Shown here: piece by piece, positions 1 to 7,182 of the stretch
Layout of the letters: every line of letters begins with the position of its first letter
Numbering within the stretch: position 1 is the stretch's first letter
Origin: Desulfovibrionales bacterium
GTDB lineage: Bacteria; Desulfobacterota; Desulfovibrionia; Desulfovibrionales; Desulfovibrionaceae
NCBI GenBank assembly: GCA_030156255.1
Contig: JASGMV010000038.1
Location: forward strand, 1-40,255
Reading direction: 5' to 3'
DNA: 40,255 bases
Translations under genes and position numbers: made by a program
The notes under the pieces: generated by a model
Databases searched by the model: none
What the model was told of the DNA's origin: nothing
The model's input: only the letters and a program-made list of their open reading frames with translations

Positions 1-20
1 AAAAGTTTCTCCCCCGAACC

Positions 21-102
21 CCCTCTTCAAAAACTTTTATTTTCGGTCCGGTTCAAGGCGGCCACGCCTTGAACCGGACTGAAATAATGAAAGTTTTGAG
101 GA
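21..102. repeat. Very long imperfect inverted repeat (giant hairpin)
   Basis: Positions 38-60 pair with 65-87 as a 23-bp stem with one G-T pair and a 4-base loop (GCCA). The core 46-60/65-79 is a perfect 15-bp inverted repeat. The arms extend outward with small bulges towards 25 and 101. No gene overlaps it convincingly. It could be a bidirectional terminator for a gene to the left of the window and the DUF456 gene, or a folded RNA. The left flank of the window is unknown. Confidence 0.6.
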
Positions 103-121
103 AAGGAGATGGGGGGCTGGA

Positions 122-165
122 GGAAAGGGGAAAACCGCTTTTTCAAAAACGGTTTTCCCCTTTCC
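122..165 (-). terminator. Hairpin downstream of the DUF456 gene, terminator candidate
   Basis: A 16-bp perfect inverted repeat (122-137 with 150-165, 12-base loop) lies 28 bases past the stop codon of the minus-strand DUF456 gene. It has no clean U-run, so termination is inferred from its position and strength. Confidence 0.4.
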
Positions 166-192
166 CCCAGCTCTTATCAATTCGAAATTGCC

Positions 193-696
193 CTACGGCC
201 AGATGCGGGGGATGGACAGGCCGATCATGGCGGCGCCGAGGGCGGCCTTGGCGGTCATGCCGAACATTTTGCCCCAGAAGGCTCCCCAGGAGGCGCGCCA
301 AGCTTCGTCGGTCTTGCGTCCGGCCATCTTTTCGAAGACGAAGCATCCGAGGAAGGCGCCGGCCAGGGCGCCGAGGAGGGCGCCGATCCCCAGCAGGAAG
401 GGAGCTCCCGCAATGGCGCCGACGATGGCGCCGATGATTCCACCCAGGTTGCCGCGTTTGGAGGCTCCGTATTTTTGGGCTCCTTTGGCCTGGGCGAGGA
501 ACTCCAGGATTTCTCCGACCATCGCCAGGCCCAGCAACACCAGGACGAACAGCCAAGTCACGCCGCCCTGCGCATGGGTCAGCTTCCAGACGGCCAAAAG
601 CGCCAGGATGATCCAGTTGGCGGGCATCTGGAAAATGTTGATCAGCAACACGCCGAACAGCAGAAGAATGAAAAGGAGAGCCCAGACGATATCCAT
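193..696 (-). CDS. DUF456 domain membrane protein
   Basis: A 167-residue protein that is almost entirely hydrophobic, with about four membrane segments: residues 1-40, 45-70, 83-120 (Gly/Ala-rich) and 140-165. The pattern of a first helix pair followed by the Gly/Ala-rich GGIIGAIVGAIAG and LGALAGAFLGCFVFE segments matches the DUF456 family of inner-membrane proteins, whose function is unknown. The start is the ATG at 696, preceded by AAGG seven bases upstream. It stands alone between two hairpin-rich spacers. The long plus-strand frames here are shadows. Family assignment is from memory of the pattern; no function is claimed. Confidence 0.8.
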   Translation of the reverse strand: MDIVWALLFILLLFGVLLINIFQMPANWIILALLAVWKLTHAQGGVTWLFVLVLLGLAMVGEILEFLAQAKGAQKYGASKRGNLGGIIGAIVGAIAGAPFLLGIGALLGALAGAFLGCFVFEKMAGRKTDEAWRASWGAFWGKMFGMTAKAALGAAMIGLSIPRIWP

Positions 697-789
697 GTAA
701 CAACCTTATTTTTGACGGGCCTTGAGCAATCGACTCCGGCGCCAACGAAGCCGTCCTGGCCCTGCAAGTGAAAGTCTTGGGAAGGGGGT

Positions 790-825
790 CCGGGGGCAAC
801 CTTTTTACCGAAAGGTTCCCCCCGG
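790..825 (-). terminator. Hairpin after the paaK-like gene, terminator candidate
   Basis: A G/C-rich inverted repeat (CCGGGGG-C-AACCTT with AAGGTT-CCCCC(C)GG, 8-base loop) sits 8 bases beyond the paaK stop on the minus strand. It resembles the other spacer hairpin at 122-165 in style. There is no U-run, so this is a tentative terminator or mRNA 3'-end stabiliser. Confidence 0.4.
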
Positions 826-832
826 CCGGCCT

Positions 833-2131
833 CTAAAGATCCTTTTCCCGCAAGTCCCGAACTCTCTCGGCTTTGCCGGCGCTTTGGGGCAGGGATTTGT
901 GCTGGGCCAGCTCCACGCGCGGGGTGATGAGAATTTCGTCCCGCAGCCGCGAGGCGATGCGTTTTTGCAGGGCGGTGAGGGCGCGCATGTCTTCGACGAA
1001 AAATTCGTTTTTGATTTCGACCTTGACGCGCAGTTGATCCATGTAGCCTTCGCGGAACAGTTCGATGACGTAGTTCTGGGCCACTTCGGGCATGCTCAGC
1101 AAGGCCTGCTCGATCTGCATGGGGTAGATGTTGACGCCTTTGATGATGAGCATGTCGTCGGCGCGGCCTTTGATGCGGTCGATGCGGCGATGGGTGCGGC
1201 CGCACGGACAGTCGCCCGGGATGATGCGGGTCAGGTCCCGCGTGCGGTACCGGATGAGCGGCATTCCCTGGCGGGCAAAGGAGGTCAGGACGAGTTCGCC
1301 GACTTCGCCGTCCGGCGCGGGCTCATGGTTGTCCGGCGTCAGAATCTCCACAAGGTAGGCGTCCTCCCAGACATGCATGCCGCATTGGTGCGCGCACTCG
1401 AAGGCCACGCCGGGGCCGTTCATCTCCGAAAGGCCGTAGGAATTGTAGGCCTTGAGCTGCAGCAACTCCTGGATGCGCTGGCGGGCCTCTTCGGTGTGTG
1501 GTTCGGCGCCGATCAGGGCGATGCGCCAGGGCAATTCGGCCGGGTCGAGGCCGTGGTCCACCAGCCAAGCCCCCAGATACAGGGCGTAGGACGGTATGAT
1601 GTGGATGGCGGTGACCTGGAAGTCGCGGATCAGCTTGATCTGCCGCGCCGTGTTGCCGGCGCCGGCCGGGATGGTCAGGCAGCCCAGCCGCTCGGCGCCG
1701 TAGTGGATGCCGAGCCCGCCGGTGAACAGGCCGTACCCGGCGATGTTTTGAAAAACGTCCTCAGGCCGCACGCCTACGCCGTAAAAGGAGCGGGCGCAGA
1801 GATCGGCCCAGGATTCGAGGTCCTCTCGGGTGTAGAAAATGGCGGTCGGCGAGCCGGTGGTGCCGCTGGAGGCGTGCAGCCGCACCATTTCGGCTTTGGG
1901 CTTGGCGAGAAATCCATAGGGGTAGTGGTTGCGCAAATCGGCTTTGGTGGTGAGCGGGAGTTTGCGCACGTCTTCCAGGCTTCGGATGCTGTCCGGGGTT
2001 ACGCCGGTTTGCTGGAACGCCTTGCGGTAAAAGGGGCTGGCGGCGGCGCGGGCGACGACGTCCTTGAGGCGGGCCAGCTGGAGCTGCTCCAACTGAGGGC
2101 GTGGAAGGGATTCAACATCGTCGTAGAACAT
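833..2131 (-). CDS. paaK: Phenylacetate-CoA ligase-like AMP-forming enzyme
   Basis: 432 residues, normal for PaaK-type adenylate-forming ligases, which activate an aryl acid with ATP and join it to CoA. The phosphate-binding loop HASSGTTGSP is at residues 86-95. The acyl-AMP motif YGLSEMNGPG, the RYRTRDL segment and the C-terminal hinge RADDMLIIKGVNIYP are all present and intact. The start is the ATG at 2131 because AAGGAG (2137-2142) precedes it by five bases; an upstream in-frame start would overlap dnaB. It lies 13 bases after dnaB and is probably the last gene of the rpsF operon. In anaerobes such enzymes often serve aromatic amino acid breakdown with indolepyruvate oxidoreductases, but no such partner is in view, so the substrate is inferred. 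Confidence 0.88.
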   Translation of the reverse strand: MFYDDVESLPRPQLEQLQLARLKDVVARAAASPFYRKAFQQTGVTPDSIRSLEDVRKLPLTTKADLRNHYPYGFLAKPKAEMVRLHASSGTTGSPTAIFYTREDLESWADLCARSFYGVGVRPEDVFQNIAGYGLFTGGLGIHYGAERLGCLTIPAGAGNTARQIKLIRDFQVTAIHIIPSYALYLGAWLVDHGLDPAELPWRIALIGAEPHTEEARQRIQELLQLKAYNSYGLSEMNGPGVAFECAHQCGMHVWEDAYLVEILTPDNHEPAPDGEVGELVLTSFARQGMPLIRYRTRDLTRIIPGDCPCGRTHRRIDRIKGRADDMLIIKGVNIYPMQIEQALLSMPEVAQNYVIELFREGYMDQLRVKVEIKNEFFVEDMRALTALQKRIASRLRDEILITPRVELAQHKSLPQSAGKAERVRDLREKDL

Positions 2132-2144
2132 GCGTACTCCTTGG

Positions 2145-3584
2145 CTACGCGTCTTGTTCGGAAGGCGCCGGCGTTTCGGCCAGATTCTCAAACGCGGTGA
2201 ACGTGTTGAGGAAGGCCAGTTCGAAGCTGCCCACGGGGCCGTTGCGCTGCTTGCCGATGATGATCTCGGCCACGCCCCGTTTCGGGTTATCCTCTTTCTT
2301 GTTGTAGACTTCGTCGCGGTAAATGAAGCAAATGACGTCCGCGTCCTGCTCGATGGCCCCTGATTCGCGCAAATCCGAGAGCATGGGCCGTTTGTTGGTC
2401 CGCTCCTCCACTTTGCGGTTGAGCTGGGAAAGGGCGACGACCGGGACGTTCAGCTCTTTGGCGATGGCCTTGAGGGTGCGGGAAATGTCGGAGATTTCCT
2501 GCTCGCGGGAGTCGATGTTGCGACTTGCGCGCATGAGCTGGAGATAGTCCACGATGACGAGCTGGATTCCCTGGTCGGCCTTGAGGCGCCGGCACCGGGC
2601 CCGCAGCTCCAGAGTGCTCAGGGCCGGCGTGTCGTCGATGAAGATCGGCGCGTTGGACAGGTATTGCGCTGCATCGTAGAGCTTGGTCCAATCCTCGTCG
2701 TCCAGGAAGCCCCGGCGCATGTTGGCCAGATTGACCTTGCCGAAGGTGCACAGCATGCGCTGGATGAGCTGTTCGGTGGACATCTCCAGGGAAAACACGG
2801 CCGTGCGCGTGCCGAAGTGAACGGCCGAACGCAGGGCGATGTTCAGAATAAAGGCGGTTTTGCCCATGCTGGGTCTGGCCGCGATGATGATGAGGTCGGA
2901 CGGCTGCAGTCCTGCGGTGTACTCGTCGAAGCGCTCGTAGGTGGTGGGAACGCCGGTGACGACGCTGCGGTTCTCCGCGCGTTTCGTCAAGTCTTCGAAG
3001 ACCCGTTTTACGGCGTCGGCGCTGGTGCAGAAAGTGGACCGGGATTTGGAGTCGGATATTTCGAAAATGTCTTTCTCGGCCGAATCCAGCAATTCGTCCA
3101 CGTCCGCCGTGTCGTAGCAGTTCGTGATGATTTTGCCGGCCGTGTCGATGAGCTGGCGCAGGGTGGATTTGTCGCGGACGATGCCTGCGTGGAAAACGGC
3201 GTTGGCCGAGGTGACCACGGAGCCGCCCAGCTCGACGAGGTAGGCGGGGCCGCCCACGGCCTCAAGCTCCCCATGGGACGCCAAGTAGTCGTGGACCGTG
3301 ACCGGGTCGATGGGCACGGAGCTATTGTAGAGCTCGATGAATGCGTTGAAAATTTTCTGGTGGGCCGGGGAGTAGAAGTCCTCGGCGCCGATCAAGTCGA
3401 CGATGGTGTGAAAAGACTTGGGGTGCTGGAAAACCCCCCCCAGAACGGCCTGCTCGGCCTCGAGATTCTGGGGGGGAAGTTTACGCAGCAGGTCAGCGGA
3501 GGCCCGGGAGAGGTGATTCTCCGGAGCGGACCGACCGCCGGGGTTATTCCTCGGTGGATTCGACGCTGTCGGTTTCGACGGCAT
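2145..3584 (-). CDS. dnaB: Replicative DNA helicase DnaB
   Basis: About 479 residues. The DnaB N-terminal domain (about residues 35-140) is followed by the RecA-like helicase domain with Walker A ARPSMGKT (236-243), Walker B LVIVDYLQLM (342-351) and the C-terminal loop with LRESGAIEQDADV. It unwinds DNA at the replication fork as a hexamer. The start is uncertain: ATGs at 3596 and 3584 both lie inside the 3' end of rplI and neither has a clear ribosome-binding site, so translational coupling to rplI is likely. An extension to 3683 gives a low-complexity basic leader unlike the family. The N-terminal 30 residues (Pro/Asn/Ser-rich) are not conserved, so a later non-ATG start is also possible. 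Confidence 0.93.
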   Translation of the reverse strand: MPSKPTASNPPRNNPGGRSAPENHLSRASADLLRKLPPQNLEAEQAVLGGVFQHPKSFHTIVDLIGAEDFYSPAHQKIFNAFIELYNSSVPIDPVTVHDYLASHGELEAVGGPAYLVELGGSVVTSANAVFHAGIVRDKSTLRQLIDTAGKIITNCYDTADVDELLDSAEKDIFEISDSKSRSTFCTSADAVKRVFEDLTKRAENRSVVTGVPTTYERFDEYTAGLQPSDLIIIAARPSMGKTAFILNIALRSAVHFGTRTAVFSLEMSTEQLIQRMLCTFGKVNLANMRRGFLDDEDWTKLYDAAQYLSNAPIFIDDTPALSTLELRARCRRLKADQGIQLVIVDYLQLMRASRNIDSREQEISDISRTLKAIAKELNVPVVALSQLNRKVEERTNKRPMLSDLRESGAIEQDADVICFIYRDEVYNKKEDNPKRGVAEIIIGKQRNGPVGSFELAFLNTFTAFENLAETPAPSEQDA

Positions 3585-4116
3585 CGTGGGCGCCATCTTC
3601 GGCTGCGGCTGCCTGTTCCGCCTCTTCGGCGGCGGCTTCGGCGGCAAGGTCTTCAAGAGTCTGACCGTGCTTCGCCACCACAACCTTGAGTTGGCCGCGA
3701 ACGTCCGGGTGGAGCTTGACCTCGAGGTCGAACTCGCCCAGGCTGCGGATGGAATCGTCCAGGACGATCTTTTTGCGGTCGATGTCCACGCCCTGTTCGC
3801 TCAAAGCGTCCGCGATGTTGGACGTGGTCACGGAGCCGTACATCTTGTCGTTCTCGCCGACGTTGACGTTGAGCAGCAGGGTGATCTGCGCCAGCTTGTC
3901 GGCGATGGCCTGGGCGCCGGCCTTCATGGCGTTGACCTTCGCCTCGAGCTTCCTGCGCTCCAGTTCGAACTGTTTCAGGCTGCCCTTGGTGGCGGGCTGG
4001 GCCAACCCGGTGGGAATCAGGTAGTTCCGGCCGTAACCGGCCTTGACCGTGACGATGTCCCCCAACCGGCCCAGGGGCTCCACGTCGTCGCGCAGAATAA
4101 TTTTCATGGTCGCCAT
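3544..4116 (-). CDS. rplI: 50S ribosomal protein L9
   Basis: 190 residues against about 150 for the usual protein. The N-terminal L9 signature (KIILRDDVEPLGRLGDIVTVKAGYGRNYLIP) is split over residues 4-34, followed by the connecting helix and the C-terminal rRNA-binding domain to about residue 150. The extra 35-40 residues are Ala/Glu-rich and acidic, ending in VESTEE. The start is the ATG at 4116, with AGGAGG five bases upstream; a second ATG three codons later lacks this spacing. It binds 23S rRNA near the L1 stalk. The acidic tail coding region overlaps the presumed start of dnaB by 41 bases, so tail and overlap may have arisen together. Confidence 0.96.
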   Translation of the reverse strand: MATMKIILRDDVEPLGRLGDIVTVKAGYGRNYLIPTGLAQPATKGSLKQFELERRKLEAKVNAMKAGAQAIADKLAQITLLLNVNVGENDKMYGSVTTSNIADALSEQGVDIDRKKIVLDDSIRSLGEFDLEVKLHPDVRGQLKVVVAKHGQTLEDLAAEAAAEEAEQAAAAEDGAHDAVETDSVESTEE

Positions 4117-4125
4117 GGTCCCCTC

Positions 4126-4386
4126 CTAGCTGATCTTCTTGCGCACCTCGGTGGCGTGCACCGTGGTGTAGTAGAGCAGGGCCATCTGGCGGGCCCGTTT
4201 GATTTCCGTGGTCAGGCGCCGTTGGTGTTTGGCGCAGGTGCCCGTGATGCGGCGGGCGATGATCTTGCCGCGCTCGGTGACGAAGTCGCGCAGGATATCG
4301 GGACGCTTGTAGTCGAGGGGCAGTTCCTTATTGGCGCAGAAACGACAGAACTTCTTGCGCGGGGTGAAACGCTTTTTGAAAGCCAT
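4126..4386 (-). CDS. rpsR: 30S ribosomal protein S18 (zinc-binding type)
   Basis: 86 residues, a typical length. It contains the conserved core [18 protein letters not shown] and the basic C-terminus. Cys14, Cys17, Cys51 and His54 form a CxxC...CxxH set, so this is the zinc-ribbon (C+) form of S18 rather than the cysteine-free form that some bacteria use under zinc limitation. It sits 9 bases upstream of rplI and 2 bases after rpsF, the standard order, and pairs with S6 on the 30S platform. Confidence 0.97.
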   Translation of the reverse strand: MAFKKRFTPRKKFCRFCANKELPLDYKRPDILRDFVTERGKIIARRITGTCAKHQRRLTTEIKRARQMALLYYTTVHATEVRKKIS

Positions 4387-4388
4387 GG

Positions 4389-4697
4389 TTACGCCTCCTG
4401 GGGCTGAACTTTTTCTTCAAGTTTCACGGTGACGAACTTGAATATGCCGTCCGTGATGCGGATGATCCGCTCCAATTCGGCGACCAGCTCGCCGGGAGAG
4501 ACGTGCACCAATCGCACGTACCGGCCGCGGGTCATTTTCCGAACCGGGTAGGCGAGTTCCCGCATGCCCCAGTCGTCCACCTCCGCCACAGCGCCCGAGC
4601 CTTTTTGGATCACGCCGTCGAGGGTTTCGAGAATCCCCGCGCGCTCCTCTTCGCTGAGCTCAGGGCTGAGCAGCAGCAGTGTTTCATACTTGTTCAC
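4389..4697 (-). CDS. rpsF: 30S ribosomal protein S6
   Basis: 102 residues beginning [17 protein letters not shown] after the initiator, as expected for S6, with the conserved [12 protein letters not shown] at about residues 44-55. The start is taken as the GTG at 4697 because AAGGAG lies eight bases upstream; the longer in-frame reading from 4745 adds residues absent from the family. S6 binds 16S rRNA together with S18. It is the first gene of the rpsF-rpsR-rplI-dnaB-paaK operon, below the promoter at 4759-4787. Confidence 0.96.
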   Translation of the reverse strand: MNKYETLLLLSPELSEEERAGILETLDGVIQKGSGAVAEVDDWGMRELAYPVRKMTRGRYVRLVHVSPGELVAELERIIRITDGIFKFVTVKLEEKVQPQEA

Positions 4698-4758
4698 GAT
4701 TCTTACTCCTTGTGGTCTTTGGCCTCCCCTGAGCCGGGAAAGCAAGGTGAAGAGGAGT

Positions 4759-4787
4759 TGTTATGCGCTTTTTTTTGGGGTGTCAAG
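4759..4787 (-). promoter_or_regulatory. Sigma-70 promoter for the rpsF operon
   Basis: On the minus strand a perfect -35 TTGACA (4782-4787) is followed by a 17-base spacer and TAACAA (4759-4764) as a weak -10. It lies about 60 bases upstream of the rpsF GTG. The spacer contains an A8 run. Confidence 0.6.
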
Positions 4788-4841
4788 GACTCGCCGGTGG
4801 TCTTTTCTCCGAAGAGGAACAGAACTCCTCCCCGGCCGACG

Positions 4842-5273
4842 CTACCCGTCCTCGTTCACGCGCCGCATGGCGACTTGGGCGACCTGTTGCAGCAGACGGT
4901 TGATGCGCGCCTTGTCCTCTTCGGAAAAATCCTCCGTCAGGCTCGACGCCCACGAATTTTCGATTTCGCGGATTTTTCCGTAGAGGCGCTTCGCTTTCGG
5001 CGTCGGATAGAGCCGTGATGTCCTTTTGTCATCCTGGTTTTGTTTTTTTATGATGAAGCCGTTCTTCTCCAAAGACGAAAGAGCCCGTGTGACGTTGCTT
5101 TTGTTGATGTGAACGGTTTTGGCCAGCATGTCCTGAGAGATTCCCTCCTCCTGGCAGATATGGAGGATGAACATGTGCTGGCTGCTGTTGAGCCCGAGCG
5201 GCTTGAAGCGCTTATCAAGGTAAATTTTCGAAAAACGGTCTGCTATGGATATCCATTTGTACAGCCTGTTCAT
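4842..5273 (-). CDS. MarR-family transcriptional regulator
   Basis: About 143 residues with the MarR winged-helix fold: helix-turn-helix around ISQDMLAKTVHINKSNVTRAL, then the wing KKQNQDDKRTSRLYPTPKA with the conserved D-x-R. Start at 5273 is preferred over 5279 because AGGG ends directly against the upstream ATG but is six bases from this one. It is divergent from the MFS exporter gene at 5500, the usual arrangement for a MarR repressor that controls its neighbour and itself. The palindrome at 5370-5383 is a candidate binding site. The ligand is unknown. Confidence 0.9.
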   Translation of the reverse strand: MNRLYKWISIADRFSKIYLDKRFKPLGLNSSQHMFILHICQEEGISQDMLAKTVHINKSNVTRALSSLEKNGFIIKKQNQDDKRTSRLYPTPKAKRLYGKIREIENSWASSLTEDFSEEDKARINRLLQQVAQVAMRRVNEDG

Positions 5274-5293
5274 ATGCATCCCTGTTTTGTCCG

Positions 5294-5320
5294 ATTCTAC
5301 GCGCCATGGCTTGGCGTCAA
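5294..5320 (-). promoter_or_regulatory. Possible promoter for the marR gene
   Basis: Minus-strand TTGACG (5315-5320), a short 15-base spacer and TAGAAT (5294-5299, five of six matches to TATAAT), about 20 bases upstream of the start codon. The short spacer lowers confidence. Confidence 0.35.
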
Positions 5321-5340
5321 GTTGGCGCCTTCCGTTGCGC

Positions 5341-5369
5341 TTGACAAGCTCGGCGTGAATCCCTATTTG
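5341..5369 (+). promoter_or_regulatory. Sigma-70 promoter for the MFS exporter gene
   Basis: A perfect -35 TTGACA (5341-5346), a 17-base spacer and TATTTG (5364-5369) as a weak -10. Transcription would start in or just after the palindrome at 5370-5383, leaving a leader of about 125 bases before the ATG at 5500. Confidence 0.5.
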
Positions 5370-5383
5370 GTTGCGAGCGCAAC
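5370..5383. promoter_or_regulatory. Palindrome, candidate MarR operator
   Basis: GTTGCG-AG-CGCAAC is a perfect 6-bp inverted repeat with a two-base centre, directly adjoining the -10 of the exporter promoter, so a bound dimer would block transcription initiation. Assignment to the adjacent MarR is inferred from position only. Confidence 0.45.
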
Positions 5384-5499
5384 GATTGAGGCGCGCCTGA
5401 AGGCTCCGATGGGGCGTTTTCGGGGAAACCGCCGCCGGGACAAAACGGCGGGGAGTGCGGGCATTGCCGTTGCGTTGTAAAAAACGTGTTCAGGAACGA

Positions 5500-6885
5500 A
5501 TGATGAAAACGTATCGCGCCTCTTCTTCTTTGTTGGTTTTGATTTCCGTGAGCATCGCCCAGTTCATGGCGCCGCTGATGCTTTCCTCCGTCGGCGTGGC
5601 GCTGCCGAGCCTCGGCCGCGACCTGCACGCCACGGCGATGCAGCTTGGACTGGTCGAGCAGCTGTACGTGGTCTCCCTGGCCATGGGCATGCTGGCTTTC
5701 GGCCGCTATGGCGACATCGTGGGCCAGATCAAGGTGTTCGTCCCGGGGCTGGCGGTCTTCACGGTTTTTTCCTGCTCGCTCGGGCTGGCCCAATCAGTGG
5801 AGATGATTATGGTGCAGCGCTTTTGCCAGGGGATCGGCGCCTGCATGATGTTGTCCGGGAGTTTCGCTCTGGTGGCCATGGCGTTTCCCCAGGAAGTCCG
5901 GGGCCGCATGATCGGGATCGTTTCCGCGTTCACCTACGCCGGGCTTTCGTCCGGGCCGGTTATCGGCGGTTATATCACCGACCATTTCGGCTGGCGCCAC
6001 GTCTTTTTGTTGAGCGCGCCTCTCGGCCTTTTGGCGATTGTCTGCGGCCTTGCGGGAGCGCGCGGCGCCAAACCGGCGGCCGCCCAGGACAAAATGGACT
6101 GGCGGGGCGCTGCGTTTTACGCCGTGAGCGTAGCGTTGGTCATGCTGGGGGCGGCCCACGCCAAACAACTGCTTGTCGGCCCGCCCATGATCCTCGTCGG
6201 AGTCGCGGGACTGGCGCTGTTCCTCAAACTCCAGGGCAAGACCGAGTTCCCGCTGCTCGACGTCCGTTTGTTGAAGAACAACAAATACTTCACCTTCAGC
6301 AGCCTGGCCGCCATGGGCAACTACGCCGCGACCTTCGGCGTGACCTTTCTGATGAGCCTGTACTTGCAGTACGTGAAGGGTATGTCGCCGCACGAGGCCG
6401 GAATGCTTCTGATCGTGCAGCCGGCCATGCAGATTATCGTAGCGCCCATCAGCGGCAGGCTCGCGGATAAATTCCGCCCGGGGATTCTGGCGACGGCGGG
6501 CATGCTCGCCAGCTTCGTCGGGCTGATGGCGGCCGCCTTGACCGTCGGCGCGGATACGCCGCTGGCCCTGCTGGTTTCCGAACTGGCGGTCATCGGCGTG
6601 GGCTTCGGCGTTTTCATTTCGCCGAACTCCACGGCGATCATGGGCAGCGTGTCCCGGCAGCAGTTCGGTTTGGCTTCCGGCATGATCGCAACCATGCGCA
6701 CCCTGGGCATGGCCGTGAGCATGACCACCATCACGCTGATCATCTCGTTCATGATGGGCGAGGCGACGGTCACGGCGCGAACGTTGCCCTTTTTCCTGCA
6801 CAGCATGCGGCTGGCCTTGGCGGTCTCGGCCGTGTTTTCCTGCGTGGGCGTCTTGCTCTCCTTGAGGCGCGGCAAGGGCGTTTGA
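5500..6885 (+). CDS. MFS drug:proton antiporter, DHA2 (14-TMS) type
   Basis: 461 residues with about 14 hydrophobic segments over the full length. The motif-A-like loop GRYGDIVGQIKVF follows helix 2, the motif-C-like antiporter segment GPVIGGYITDHFGWRHVF is around residues 154-171, and LADKF occurs at the matching loop of the second half. These are features of DHA2 exporters of the EmrB/QacA kind, which expel toxic compounds using the proton gradient. The start is ATG 5500 (or 5503), after AGGA at 5492-5495; the longer frame to 5455 has no ribosome-binding site. It is divergent from marR, suggesting repression relieved by a toxic ligand. No membrane-fusion partner (EmrA) is adjacent. Substrate unknown. 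Confidence 0.88.
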   Translation: MMKTYRASSSLLVLISVSIAQFMAPLMLSSVGVALPSLGRDLHATAMQLGLVEQLYVVSLAMGMLAFGRYGDIVGQIKVFVPGLAVFTVFSCSLGLAQSVEMIMVQRFCQGIGACMMLSGSFALVAMAFPQEVRGRMIGIVSAFTYAGLSSGPVIGGYITDHFGWRHVFLLSAPLGLLAIVCGLAGARGAKPAAAQDKMDWRGAAFYAVSVALVMLGAAHAKQLLVGPPMILVGVAGLALFLKLQGKTEFPLLDVRLLKNNKYFTFSSLAAMGNYAATFGVTFLMSLYLQYVKGMSPHEAGMLLIVQPAMQIIVAPISGRLADKFRPGILATAGMLASFVGLMAAALTVGADTPLALLVSELAVIGVGFGVFISPNSTAIMGSVSRQQFGLASGMIATMRTLGMAVSMTTITLIISFMMGEATVTARTLPFFLHSMRLALAVSAVFSCVGVLLSLRRGKGV

Positions 6886-7182
6886 ACGGCGTCCGGCCGG
6901 TGACGAACGGCGCCGGGGGAACGCTCTTGCGCCGTCTTCCTTCCGTTATTTTGGGATCGCTCCTTGCGGCCGGCCGTCGGCGTTACTATCGTCGGGTGCG
7001 CCGTACTCCTGAAAGCCCGGCCTTCAATCACGAGGCCTCCGTTCGCCAATCGGCCGCGGCCGAACGATTCGCCAAAGGCCGGCGCGGACCTTCCGGCGTT
7101 TCGGAGCCGGCGATCGCTTGCCGCCAGGCGCAGGGGGCGTCCCGTTCACCTGCGCCGTGCACATCGAACAAGGAGCGGAGTC
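6886..7182. other. Spacer, no gene seen
   Basis: 297 bases between the exporter and dehydrogenase genes. The open frames that cross it are GC-rich shadows without ribosome-binding sites. It should hold the promoter for the dehydrogenase/reductase pair, but no strong consensus was recognised. Confidence 0.5.

Noticed and set aside
69-799. Several long plus-strand and alternative minus-strand frames over the DUF456 region
   Set aside because: They are Arg/Pro-rich products of high GC content, overlap a gene with clear membrane-protein composition, and lack ribosome-binding sites.
3585-3683. Longer DnaB start at 3683
   Set aside because: It adds a basic, Pro/Lys-rich leader inside rplI with no family resemblance.
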